Assembly: GCF_014212015.1 (NCBI RefSeq)
Contig: NZ_JACJVN010000083.1
Span: 1-58,117, forward strand
DNA length: 58,117 nt
Direction: 5' to 3'
Source of the DNA: Cohnella lubricantis
Lineage (GTDB): Bacteria > Bacillota > Bacilli > Paenibacillales > Paenibacillaceae
The position numbers and the translations under genes are program-made. Below are positions 1-7,796 of the stretch, piece after piece. Positions within the stretch are counted from its first letter, which is position 1. Every line of letters starts with the position of its first letter. The notes below the pieces were generated by a model. It searched no databases. It worked only from the letters and a program-made list of their open reading frames with translations, and was not told where the DNA came from.

Positions 1-1
1 G

Positions 2-2275
2 ATTCCGGCGTCGACGCCGGCCGGCCCGTTCGTCAACACGGCGACAGCGCAGGCGGATCAAGTCGGCCCGAGCAGTTCCTCCGCCACGGTGCTTGTTAGC
101 GAAGCGCCGGCGCTGCTGTTCACGAAGTCTGTCGCTCCCCAGCAGGCACGGCCGGGCGACACGGTCACGTACACGATTACCGCCGTGAACACGGGGAATG
201 CCGAACTGCTGAATCTGCGGTTGACGGATCCGACGATCGGGCTCGATCAGACGATCGGCAACCTGGGCGTCGGCTCATCGGTGACGATCAACTGGCCGTT
301 CACCGTACAGATGAGCGCGCCGCCCGGCTTCTTCGGCAATCTGACGGAGATTAGCGGGAGCAACTTGAGCACGCAGCGCGTCGGCATCTCGCTTGACGTG
401 TTGGCGTCGCCGCAGCTAAGCGCGACGAAGACAGTAACTCCGAACGTGATCGGTCCCGGAGGCACGGTCCTCTATACGGTGGACGTCACGAACACCGGCA
501 ACGTGCCGCTGACGAATGTGCGCGTCACCGACGAGCAGACGCTGCTGGACACGACAATACCCGAACTGCCGGCCGGCGCGACGGAGAGCGTGTCGATCAC
601 GAACTTCGTGCCGGTTAACACGCCGCCCTTGGTCAATACGAACATCGCATCGATCGTCTCGGACCAGACGCCGGACCCGATTACCGCGAGCGCCGTGCTG
701 GAGATTCTCGCCGTCGCGGCCGTCGGTGTTCGCAAGGTCGCTGATCGTCAGACAGCCGCTCCCGGCGAGACCGTCACCTTCGAGATCTCGGCCTCCAACC
801 TGGGCAACGTGATCGTTGGCCCGGTGCAGGTGACGGATACGTTAACCGGCTTCACCCAGACGATCCCGGAGCTGGCCGTGAACGAGACGCAGACGGTTCT
901 CGTTCCGTTCACCATCCCGGTTGGCACGCTGATCGGCTCTCAGATCCTTAATGTCGCCACCATTACGGCTCCCGGCGCTCAGCCGGCCACCTCCGGGGTG
1001 TCCGTGACGGTCGTCTCCGCCGACCTCGCGATCTCCAAGGAAGGCAGCCAAGCGGTGGCGCTGCCGGGAGATACGGTGATCTACACGTTCACCGTCTCGA
1101 ATCTGACTCCCGATCCGCAGACGAATGTGGCGCTGTCGGATCCGCTGACGGGCTTCGCCGAGACGATCCCGCTGCTGGCGCCGGGGGATACGATCGTCCG
1201 CACCGCCGCCTTCACCATACCGGCCAGTGCGGTGAACGGAGCGGTGATCGAGAATACGCTGACGGTCTCGTCCGATCAGACGCCGGCGCAGAATGTCGCC
1301 TTCGAGACGGTTGTCCAGACGGATCCTGCGCAAGCGACGACGCTCGCGATCCAGCTCTTCCCGGACCAGACATTCGCGCAGCAGGGAGAGACTGTCGTCT
1401 TCGTCGCGGAAGTGACAAATACAGGTGGAAGCCCTGCGACGAATATCGTCGTCTCCGACAGCCTCACCGGAACATCGCGGACGATCCCGGCCTTGGCCCC
1501 GGGAAGATCGGCGTCGGTCTCGTTCCCGTTCGCGATCCCGCCGGGGACGATCCAGGGAACCTTGCTCGTCGACACCGCTTCGGCTGTGGCTCCGGAGGTT
1601 CCGGCACAGTTCCAGCCCGTCACCGCTTCGGCTTCGGTCTTCGTCTCGCTGCCGAACTTCTTCTTGACTGTGGAGCTTAGCGCAAGCCCCAATCCGGTTC
1701 CGAGCGGGGGCCAGACGATCTTCACCATCGTGGTAACGAATGTCTCCGATCCCGTGCTGACCAACGTTCGGGTGTTCGGGCTGCTAACGGGATTCTCGGA
1801 AGTGATCCCCGCGCTGCAGCCGGGCGAGAGCCAGACGTTCCAGGTGCCGTTCACGGTGCCGGCGGGCACGATCGGAGGGACCGAGTTCCAAGGCGTCGCG
1901 TCGGCGTTCTCGGACCAATCGGCGATTGTGCAGGCGTTCGCGACCGTCGTGGCGGAGTCCTCCTCGAACGCCATTCTGACCCATACGGTCGATCCGCAGG
2001 AGGCAGCCCCGGGGGACACGGTGGTGTTCACGATCCACGTAGTCAATACGGGCAATGTGCCGTTCTTCAACGGAAGACTCGTAGGGCCGCTTCTTAACCT
2101 GAGCCTGACGACGGAAGTGTTCCAGATCGGCGCAGACGAGACGTTCCGGATTCCGTTCGTCGTTCCCGAGAACGCGCAGGAGGGTGACTTGGTCAGTGTG
2201 GTCACCGCGTCGTCGAACAACGGCCCGACGCTCAGCGCCACGGCCGTCGTGCATATCGTCATCGAAGAAGAATAA
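2..2275 (+). CDS. DUF11-repeat surface protein, 5' end outside window
   Basis: This is the C-terminal part of a large repetitive extracellular protein. The frame is open from base 2, before the first GTG at 89, and the upstream residues have the same repeat character, so the true start lies outside the window. About seven repeats of roughly 100 residues follow one another. Each opens with a P-G-D/E/G-T-V-x-(Y/F)-x-(I/F) strand, continues with (V/A)-x-N-x-G-N, then 'LTGF..TIP.L' and ends near 'V-P-F-T-(I/V)-P'. This is the DUF11 beta-sandwich pattern of bacterial surface proteins. The protein ends in three glutamates, with no LPXTG or S-layer-homology domain visible, so any anchor must be N-terminal. 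Function beyond an adhesive or structural role cannot be said. Confidence 0.85.
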   Translation: MPASTPAGPFVNTATAQADQVGPSSSSATVLVSEAPALLFTKSVAPQQARPGDTVTYTITAVNTGNAELLNLRLTDPTIGLDQTIGNLGVGSSVTINWPFTVQMSAPPGFFGNLTEISGSNLSTQRVGISLDVLASPQLSATKTVTPNVIGPGGTVLYTVDVTNTGNVPLTNVRVTDEQTLLDTTIPELPAGATESVSITNFVPVNTPPLVNTNIASIVSDQTPDPITASAVLEILAVAAVGVRKVADRQTAAPGETVTFEISASNLGNVIVGPVQVTDTLTGFTQTIPELAVNETQTVLVPFTIPVGTLIGSQILNVATITAPGAQPATSGVSVTVVSADLAISKEGSQAVALPGDTVIYTFTVSNLTPDPQTNVALSDPLTGFAETIPLLAPGDTIVRTAAFTIPASAVNGAVIENTLTVSSDQTPAQNVAFETVVQTDPAQATTLAIQLFPDQTFAQQGETVVFVAEVTNTGGSPATNIVVSDSLTGTSRTIPALAPGRSASVSFPFAIPPGTIQGTLLVDTASAVAPEVPAQFQPVTASASVFVSLPNFFLTVELSASPNPVPSGGQTIFTIVVTNVSDPVLTNVRVFGLLTGFSEVIPALQPGESQTFQVPFTVPAGTIGGTEFQGVASAFSDQSAIVQAFATVVAESSSNAILTHTVDPQEAAPGDTVVFTIHVVNTGNVPFFNGRLVGPLLNLSLTTEVFQIGADETFRIPFVVPENAQEGDLVSVVTASSNNGPTLSATAVVHIVIEEE

Positions 2276-2290
2276 GGCTTAGATGCAACG

Positions 2291-2330
2291 AACCCGCCCA
2301 GAGCCGTGTAGGCCGGGCGGGTTCTATTTG
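2291..2330. terminator. Bidirectional terminator
   Basis: Nine-base perfect arms AACCCGCCC and GGGCGGGTT (2291-2299, 2315-2323) are followed by CTATTTGTT. The hairpin sits between the convergent DUF11 and aguB genes and can serve both. Confidence 0.8.
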
Positions 2331-2334
2331 TTGG

Positions 2335-3210
2335 TCAGATGATGTTGCTTCCGTCGTAAGAAGCGATCACCTTGTACAGCTCAGGGCGCCGATCTCGGAA
2401 AATGCCCCATTCGATCCGCTGAACCTCCAGCTGATCCAGGTCAAATTCGGCGACGAGCGTCGTCTCTTCCGTCCGTCCCGCCTCCGCGATCATATTGCCC
2501 TGCGGGCCTGCGATGAACGAGGAGCCGTAGAACGTGATCGACGAGTCTTCGTCCTCCTCGACGCCGACGCGGTTCGAGGCGATGACGGGCATCAGGTTGG
2601 ACGCGGCATGGCCGCGCATGCACATCTGCCAGTGGTCCTTCGAATCGATCGAGCCGTCCTGCGGCTCCGAGCCGATCGCCGTCGGGTAGAACAGCAGCTC
2701 CGCGCCCATGAGTGCCATGCAGCGCGCCGCTTCCGGGTACCACTGATCCCAGCAGACGCCGACGCCGATCTTCGCGTAGCGGGTGTTCCATACCTTGAAC
2801 CCGGTGTCGCCGGGGTTGAAGTAGAACTTCTCCTCGTAGCCGGGACCGTCCGGAATGTGGCTCTTGCGGTAGACGCCGAGCACTGACCCGTCCGCGTCGA
2901 TGACCGCGAGCGAGTTGTAGCGGGCATAGTTCTTTTTCTCATAGAAACTGATCGGCAGCACAACCTGAAGCTCCTTGGCAACCTTGCGGAAATGGTTCAC
3001 CGCCTTGTTCGCTTCAACTTCGGTCGCGTAAACGTAGTAATCCGACTTCTCCTTCTGGCAGAAGTACGGCGTCTCGAAGAGCTCCTGGATCAGGATAATC
3101 TGCGCGCCCTTCGCTGCGGCTTCGCGGACAAGCTTGTCGGCCTTCGCAATGTTCTCTTCGATATTGCAGGAGCAGCTCATTTGCGTAGCCGCTACAGTCA
3201 CCTTTCTCAT
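2335..3210 (-). CDS. aguB: N-carbamoylputrescine amidase
   Basis: A nitrilase-superfamily amidase of 291 residues, the normal size for AguB. It hydrolyses N-carbamoylputrescine to putrescine, CO2 and ammonia, the second step from agmatine. The catalytic Glu-Lys-Cys triad is visible: Glu43 in QELFE, Lys116 in YRKSHIP and Cys153 in GVCWDQWYPEAAR. The WDQWYPE context around the cysteine is typical of carbamoylputrescine amidases. The gene begins 8 bases after aguA on the same strand, so the two form an operon. The cytosolic product would feed the spermidine synthase encoded at 46971. Confidence 0.93.
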   Translation of the reverse strand: MRKVTVAATQMSCSCNIEENIAKADKLVREAAAKGAQIILIQELFETPYFCQKEKSDYYVYATEVEANKAVNHFRKVAKELQVVLPISFYEKKNYARYNSLAVIDADGSVLGVYRKSHIPDGPGYEEKFYFNPGDTGFKVWNTRYAKIGVGVCWDQWYPEAARCMALMGAELLFYPTAIGSEPQDGSIDSKDHWQMCMRGHAASNLMPVIASNRVGVEEDEDSSITFYGSSFIAGPQGNMIAEAGRTEETTLVAEFDLDQLEVQRIEWGIFRDRRPELYKVIASYDGSNII

Positions 3211-3218
3211 CTCGCGTC

Positions 3219-4250
3219 TTAACCTCCCGCTCGCGGCATCTGCTGCGTCGTGCAGTGAACGTTGCCGCCTTCTTTAATAATCGCCATGCCGTCCACCGTC
3301 CGGATGCGACGGCCGGGGAACGTCTCTATCAGGATGCGCTCGGCTTCGCGATCCGTCTCGGCAGCCGCGCCTCCGAACACCGGCAGCACGATGCCGCCGT
3401 TCACGAAGTAGAAGTTCAGGTAGCTCAGCGTCAGCCGGCTGTCCTCGAAGTGCGTCTTCGGCGGCTGCGGGATCTTCACGACCTCGAGCTTGCGGCCCTT
3501 CGCGTCGGTCACTTCGCTTAGGATGCGCAGATTCTCCTGCGTAATCTCGTAATTCTCGTCCGCCGGGTCGTCGCACACTTGGATGACGATCTTCCCCGGA
3601 GCGGCGAAGCAAGCGACATTGTCAACGTGGCCGTCGGTCTCGTCGCCGTCGAGGCCGCGCTTCAGCCAGATGATGCGCTCCACGTTCAAGTATTGCTTCA
3701 GCTGCTCTTCGATCTGCTCGCGGCTCATGTCCGGGTTGCGGTTGTCGTTCAGCAGGCACTCTTCCGTCGTCAGCAGCGTGCCTTCGCCGTCGACGTGGAA
3801 CGAGCCGCCTTCCATCACGATCGGCGCGTCGAAGCGGCGGATGCCGTAGTGCTCGAGGATACGCGGCGCGACTTCGTCGTCGAGATCCCAAGGCGCGTAC
3901 TTGCCGCCCCAGGCGTTGAAGCGCCAGTTCACGCCGGCGCGTTCGCCCCTCTCGCCGAGCAGGAATGTCGGCCCATTATCGCGAAGCCAAGCGTCGCTGT
4001 GCGGGATGACGAGCAGGTCGATGTTCGGCGCGTTCAACTGGCTGCGCGCGAAGTCGGCGTCGGCCTCGTTCACGAGCACGGTCACCGGCTCGAACTCGGC
4101 GATCGCCTTGACGACGCCGGCATAGCCCGAGCATACCGTCTCGTGGTCGTCCGGGTACACCATCGAATCCCGCACCGGCCAGGACATGAACGTGCGCTCG
4201 TGTTCGGCCCATTCGGGAGGCATGGTGAATTTCAACTGTTGAGGATACAA
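3219..4250 (-). CDS. aguA: Agmatine deiminase
   Basis: A 343-residue peptidyl-arginine-deiminase-family enzyme that converts agmatine to N-carbamoylputrescine and ammonia. The N-terminal MPPEWAEHERTFMSWP block, the central EGGSFHVDGEGT block and the C-terminal GGNVHCTTQQ block (nucleophile Cys333) are diagnostic. The annotated start is a TTG at 4250. An in-frame ATG at 4223 is also possible and would remove nine residues; neither has a strong Shine-Dalgarno site. It is the first gene of the aguA-aguB pair. No arginine decarboxylase (speA) lies in the window, so the agmatine source is unseen. Confidence 0.93.
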   Translation of the reverse strand: MYPQQLKFTMPPEWAEHERTFMSWPVRDSMVYPDDHETVCSGYAGVVKAIAEFEPVTVLVNEADADFARSQLNAPNIDLLVIPHSDAWLRDNGPTFLLGERGERAGVNWRFNAWGGKYAPWDLDDEVAPRILEHYGIRRFDAPIVMEGGSFHVDGEGTLLTTEECLLNDNRNPDMSREQIEEQLKQYLNVERIIWLKRGLDGDETDGHVDNVACFAAPGKIVIQVCDDPADENYEITQENLRILSEVTDAKGRKLEVVKIPQPPKTHFEDSRLTLSYLNFYFVNGGIVLPVFGGAAAETDREAERILIETFPGRRIRTVDGMAIIKEGGNVHCTTQQMPRAGG

Positions 4251-4436
4251 GTTCGTTCAGCTCGCTTTATCGTGTAGTGGCGGATCTTCGGGTGCGTCAT
4301 TGCACATTGCCACCATCATATACGAAATGGGGCTTGATCTCAATCACTGCGCCGGCGCGGCTTCGTAAGCCCTCCGCGGGGTCTTGCGGACATCCGCACA
4401 GATTCCGTCCCCCTCCCCGCACTCCGCACGCACTCC

Positions 4437-4549
4437 GCATCTGATCGATCTTGCTTCTGGAGGTTCGGAGTAACTGACACGCAGTCGCTCCCCCCCCCCG
4501 CATTCCCCCGGCATCTGCTCTAATCTTGCCCCTTCGGGTTTGGAGTAAC
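4437..4549. repeat. Degenerate direct repeat, two copies, with poly-C tract
   Basis: Units at 4437-4474 and 4511-4549 both begin GCATCTG, contain ATCTTGC and end GGAGTAAC, with a divergent middle. Between them is a run of ten C (4490-4499). They belong to a roughly 590-base gene-free stretch between aguA and the HD hydrolase; the reading frames inside it look random. Confidence 0.6.
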
Positions 4550-4562
4550 AATCTGTTGTGGC

Positions 4563-4751
4563 ATAACGGAACGTCGTTCCGTTATCAACTAGGTGGATAG
4601 CCATTCGTGAACGATAACGGAACGCCGTTCCGTTATTAGTGGGTTTCTAAGTGAGGTACTCGTGAGAGTGCGGCGAATAGCGGAACGGTGTTCCTCTATC
4701 GTGTCGGCGAGCGGTATAGCGTCATGTCATAACGGAACACGGTTCCGTTGT
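4563..4751. repeat. Four copies of a 23-bp palindromic element
   Basis: Arms ATAACGGAAC and GTTCCGTTAT surround a variable 3-base centre. Copies: 4563-4585 (perfect, centre GTC), 4614-4636 (perfect, centre GCC), 4677-4699 (ATAGCGGAAC, right arm altered) and 4729-4751 (last bases altered). Spacing between starts is about 50-63 bases. The variable centre with conserved arms suggests selection on a hairpin or on a dyad-binding protein. Confidence 0.9.
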
Positions 4752-4788
4752 AGGTTCGTGCTGACGTGCGCCAGACGCTTCCTCCATC

Positions 4789-4797
4789 TGGTATAAT
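4789..4797 (+). promoter_or_regulatory. Extended -10 promoter candidate for HD hydrolase gene
   Basis: TG-G-TATAAT is a perfect extended -10 element 43 bases before the start codon. No good -35 hexamer is present at 16-18 bases, which is tolerated for extended -10 promoters. The last palindromic repeat ends 38 bases upstream. Confidence 0.55.
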
Positions 4798-4839
4798 ATC
4801 CCTTTACCGAATTGTGCTATTGGAGGAGACGAAGAAGCC

Positions 4840-5508
4840 ATGGAACAACCGAATCTTGAACCCATTCGAATGCAAGTGATGGATGCGGCGGCGCGATTCG
4901 CCCGTTCGGAGCTTGAGCATGACCTGACCGGCCACGACTGGTGGCACATCCATCGTGTCGTTCGGATGGCGGAACGGCTGGCGCGGGAAGAGGGAGCCGA
5001 CGTCTACATCTGTACCGTCGCGGCGCTGCTGCATGACGTGGCGGACGAGAAGCTGAACGACTCGAAGGAGAGCGGCATGCGGAAGGTGAGCGATTGGATG
5101 GAAGCTCATCCGATGGAGCCGGACGATCGGGCGCACGTTCTCGACATTATCGCGAACATGTCCTATAACGCCGGAGCCAATCCGCCCATGCGGACGCTCG
5201 AGGGACAAGTCGTGCAGGACGCCGACCGGCTGGATGCCATCGGAGCGATCGCCATTGCCCGAACGTTCCTATACGCCGGCCGGGTCGGCCACCAGATTCA
5301 CGATCCGGCGCTGCCGCCGCGCGATTCGATGACTCCCGCCGAGTATCGTCAGGTGAAGAGCACGGCGATCAATCATTTCCACGAGAAGCTGCTGAAGCTG
5401 AAGGACCGCATCAACACACCCTCCGCCAGACGAATCGCCGAAGAGCGGCACCGTTACATGGAGGCGTATCTGGAACGCTTCATGCAGGAGTGGGCAGGCG
5501 TCCAGTAA
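4840..5508 (+). CDS. HD-domain metal-dependent phosphohydrolase
   Basis: A 222-residue cytosolic HD-superfamily protein. Metal-binding residues are visible as His36 (GHDWWHIHRV), the His65-Asp66 pair (ALLHDVADE) and Asp127 in QDADRLDAIGA. This arrangement matches the YedJ/YpgQ-type HD hydrolases, small nucleotide or dinucleotide phosphatases; the substrate cannot be deduced here. The start is supported by GGAGGAG 13 bases upstream. The gene stands alone between an extended -10 promoter and a strong terminator. Confidence 0.85.
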   Translation: MEQPNLEPIRMQVMDAAARFARSELEHDLTGHDWWHIHRVVRMAERLAREEGADVYICTVAALLHDVADEKLNDSKESGMRKVSDWMEAHPMEPDDRAHVLDIIANMSYNAGANPPMRTLEGQVVQDADRLDAIGAIAIARTFLYAGRVGHQIHDPALPPRDSMTPAEYRQVKSTAINHFHEKLLKLKDRINTPSARRIAEERHRYMEAYLERFMQEWAGVQ

Positions 5509-5525
5509 CGGCGGAATCCAGCAAT

Positions 5526-5554
5526 AAAGGGGGGCCCTCGACAGGCCCCCCTTT
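5526..5554. terminator. Bidirectional terminator
   Basis: Perfect 11-bp arms AAAGGGGGGCC and GGCCCCCCTTT with a 7-base loop give A-tract and T-tract flanks in both directions. It lies between the convergent HD hydrolase and anti-sigma genes. Confidence 0.85.
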
Positions 5555-5560
5555 CACCTA

Positions 5561-6913
5561 TTATTTTCCATGCGGCAAATCGACATTGATCTCTAGCTCG
5601 GGGATGTACTTCTTGGCCGTTCTGCCGAAGGTGACGAATACGAGCTTCGTGTCCGGCGCGACCGGTTCGAATACGGCGTCGGTACCGTTGTTCCAAGCCA
5701 GACTATGGATTGGATTCCCTTCACCGTCAAGTAATTGAAGCGACCATATATAGTCGACGGGCTGCATGTGGATGATGGTCCGATCCGGCAAGTAGTCGAT
5801 GCTTGTCACGTCCACCGTATCCGTATCGCGGAGGGGAAGCTTCAGCGGCCTGCTCTCCGTAGGCGGTTCCTTCATTTCCGTCCGGAACGACACTGGCTTA
5901 GCTTCAAATTGCGCCAGATTGAACACGAACGGCCGAATCCGCAAGCTCTTGGCGTCTTTGGGTAGCGGAGGGAGGTTGATTTTCTCGTTGTCGAAATCCA
6001 ACGGATTGCGGGTACTTAACACTTCTTCGTTTATCTGCCCGGTATCGTCCGTGATCTCGACGCCTAAGTTGTCGGATTCTCCAAAGCCGCTCAAGGTGTG
6101 TCCGTACCATAACTGCGTGGATACAGGGGATGCCATTACTTTGTTGAGATGGAACGTACCGTTAGCATTCGTACGGGAGACGGAACCGGCAACGGTTCGC
6201 CACTTCCCGGATTGGACCGGCATATCAAAAGACCAATCTCCCGCGACATCTCCGATTTTGTTGATATTCAGCTGTACGCTGTGCGGTATGACCTTCATTA
6301 GAATGGGGGAAAGCTCCTGCGGTGCCAAGGCGGTCTGAGACGGAGTGATGACGACGCCTTCGTACGTGCCATCCTCCATACGTTGAGATCGATCGTACAA
6401 GGGACCTGTTATTTTCCCCTCTGGAATTGATCCGATATATCCGGCCCATTGTTCGTTCAATTGCAATTCGGCGTCCACTTTGGAGAGGTCGATCTGCCGA
6501 TCCGAGGACACTGTATATCGCAGCCCTACGTAAGAATCGTCATACACAACCTCGCGAACCATGACGGTGATGCCTTGATCCGTCACGGAAGGACCCGTCA
6601 TGCTGTCTGCCTCCGGCATGATCTCGCCAACCACACCTATGACGGCCGAATGGGATGGGGATTGGGGCAGCATCCCACTCCAGTCTCGCTGTCCGGCGAA
6701 GACTGCGACAACGGCAATCGCTAGACCTGCGGCCGCGAAGCCCATGAGAGGCCGCCACCTGGGGGCGCGTTCTGGCTTTGTCCGTTCCGGCAACCCCTCT
6801 AACACCTCGTCAATCCGGTCCGCGACGACAGCGGGAACAGCGGGAACCGCCCCCGTATGACGAACGGCCGCACCCCGCAGCAGAGCTTCTACTTCCGCCT
6901 CACGGTAGTTCAT
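5561..6913 (-). CDS. DUF4179-type membrane protein, probable anti-sigma factor
   Basis: A 450-residue protein with a short cytoplasmic N-terminus (about residues 1-53), one membrane helix (about 55-73, GFAAAGLAIAVVAVFAG) and a long extracytoplasmic beta-rich part. The layout and the VTDQGITVMVREVVYDDSYVG-like start of the outer domain fit DUF4179 proteins. Its start lies 14 bases inside the ECF sigma gene, so the two are translationally coupled. That context makes it the likely regulator that holds the sigma factor at the membrane. No zinc-finger (HxxxCxxC) anti-sigma motif is present, so the inhibitory contact is inferred, not seen. Confidence 0.75.
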   Translation of the reverse strand: MNYREAEVEALLRGAAVRHTGAVPAVPAVVADRIDEVLEGLPERTKPERAPRWRPLMGFAAAGLAIAVVAVFAGQRDWSGMLPQSPSHSAVIGVVGEIMPEADSMTGPSVTDQGITVMVREVVYDDSYVGLRYTVSSDRQIDLSKVDAELQLNEQWAGYIGSIPEGKITGPLYDRSQRMEDGTYEGVVITPSQTALAPQELSPILMKVIPHSVQLNINKIGDVAGDWSFDMPVQSGKWRTVAGSVSRTNANGTFHLNKVMASPVSTQLWYGHTLSGFGESDNLGVEITDDTGQINEEVLSTRNPLDFDNEKINLPPLPKDAKSLRIRPFVFNLAQFEAKPVSFRTEMKEPPTESRPLKLPLRDTDTVDVTSIDYLPDRTIIHMQPVDYIWSLQLLDGEGNPIHSLAWNNGTDAVFEPVAPDTKLVFVTFGRTAKKYIPELEINVDLPHGK

Positions 6914-7469
6914 AACCGATCTCGCTCCTCTCGTCTCCGATTCCAGTCAGCCGCTTCGCCAAGCTGCGCCTGGCGCGGTGCAGCCTGGACTTCAGCGTGC
7001 CTTCCGACACGCCGGTCATAGCGGCGATGTCCGCCAGCGGCAGATCCGCGAAATAATGCAACTTGACCGCCGTCCTTAGCGGCTCGCGCAGCCGCTCGAC
7101 GGCGTCACGTACGTCCAGATCCCGATCCTCCTGCATTTGAAGAGCGTCCGCTGCGAGTGCCGGGAGCTTGTCCGACAACGAGACCTTCTTGTCCTTGCGG
7201 CGGATCTGCCCGCATTCATGAATGAGAATCCGGAACAGCCAGGTGCGGAAGAAGGCTGGCTCTCTTAAATTGCCGAGCCCCCGGTAAGCCTTCAGGATCG
7301 TCTCTTGCAGCGCGTCCGCGCAGTCTTCGTCCCGATTCAGCAGCGTGCGGGCCATGTGGTACAAGTCCGGCTGCACGGCCCGAATCAAGCGCGCGAACGC
7401 CTCTTTGTCGCCCGAGCAAGCCAACTGCACGTCCGTCCTCCACGCCAACTCCGACTTCGACTCCGGCAT
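6900..7469 (-). CDS. ECF-family RNA polymerase sigma factor
   Basis: A 189-residue sigma-70 family protein of ECF type, with region 2 at about residues 25-95 (DCADALQETILKAYRGL..FRTWLFRILIHE) and region 4 at about 125-178 (LADIAAMTGVSEGTLKSRLHRARRSL). There is no region 1 or 3. The ATG start is supported by a GGGGGA site upstream. It is followed, with a 14-base overlap, by the DUF4179 membrane protein. A GAACC-16-CATCTA promoter 43 bases upstream suggests autoregulation. The inducing stress is unknown; envelope stress is usual for such pairs. Confidence 0.92.
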   Translation of the reverse strand: MPESKSELAWRTDVQLACSGDKEAFARLIRAVQPDLYHMARTLLNRDEDCADALQETILKAYRGLGNLREPAFFRTWLFRILIHECGQIRRKDKKVSLSDKLPALAADALQMQEDRDLDVRDAVERLREPLRTAVKLHYFADLPLADIAAMTGVSEGTLKSRLHRARRSLAKRLTGIGDERSEIGYELP

Positions 7470-7511
7470 GCGGCTTCCCCCTTTCCATTCCGTTTATTGA
7501 CCAACATTCAT

Positions 7512-7538
7512 TAGATGCGGGAGCGTGTGATCAGGTTC
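7512..7538 (-). promoter_or_regulatory. ECF-type autoregulatory promoter candidate
   Basis: On the minus strand GAACC (7538-7534), a 16-base spacer and CATCTA (7517-7512) stand upstream of the ECF sigma gene. The AAC core of the -35 and the roughly 16-base spacing are the general ECF promoter format. The site is 43 bases before the start codon. Confidence 0.6.
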
Positions 7539-7590
7539 GCTGTTTAGCTTCACGAATCCAATCATTTACCAAATTAGTTATCAATGCAAT

Positions 7591-7614
7591 AAAAAACCGC
7601 TTCCGAAGAAGCGG
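7591..7614 (-). terminator. Minus-strand intrinsic terminator
   Basis: Arms CCGCTTC and GAAGCGG with a 4-base loop are followed, reading the minus strand, by six T. It would end transcripts coming from the hydrolase gene at 8795-7797 and the small ORF after it. Confidence 0.75.
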
Positions 7615-7640
7615 CGTGCTGCGTGCTGCGCGCTGCCATA

Positions 7641-7781
7641 TTAATCGAGCAACGTCGCCTTCCCCGGCTCGCGCAGGAATACGAACATCATTCGAATCTG
7701 CGCTTCCGTATTCCGTTCCGAAGAGAGCGGCGGGAGAGCGTCCACGAGGGTCTCTCCTCTCCGAGAGCAAACTACATTCAC
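7641..7781 (-). CDS. Possible 46-residue small protein
   Basis: A short frame from a GTG at 7781 to a TAA at 7643-7641, between the hydrolase stop codon and the terminator at 7591. Its product contains ETLVDALPPLSSERN and ends FLREPGKATLLD. Codon choice resembles neighbouring genes (GCG, CTC, CGG, ACG). No family is recognised. It could be a real small gene cotranscribed with the hydrolase or the tail of a decayed longer gene. The GTG lacks a clear Shine-Dalgarno site. Confidence 0.3.
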   Translation of the reverse strand: MNVVCSRRGETLVDALPPLSSERNTEAQIRMMFVFLREPGKATLLD

Positions 7782-7796
7782 CGAACTCCATGCTGC

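Noticed and set aside
4297..4604. Two overlapping minus-strand frames of about 85 codons in the repeat spacer
   Set aside because: They cross the direct repeats and poly-C run, have no ribosome site and show no protein-like pattern.
4563..4751. Possible CRISPR array
   Set aside because: Units are short palindromes with 3-base centres, decay along the array, and spacers are not uniform; no cas genes are near. The same applies to 17694-17876.
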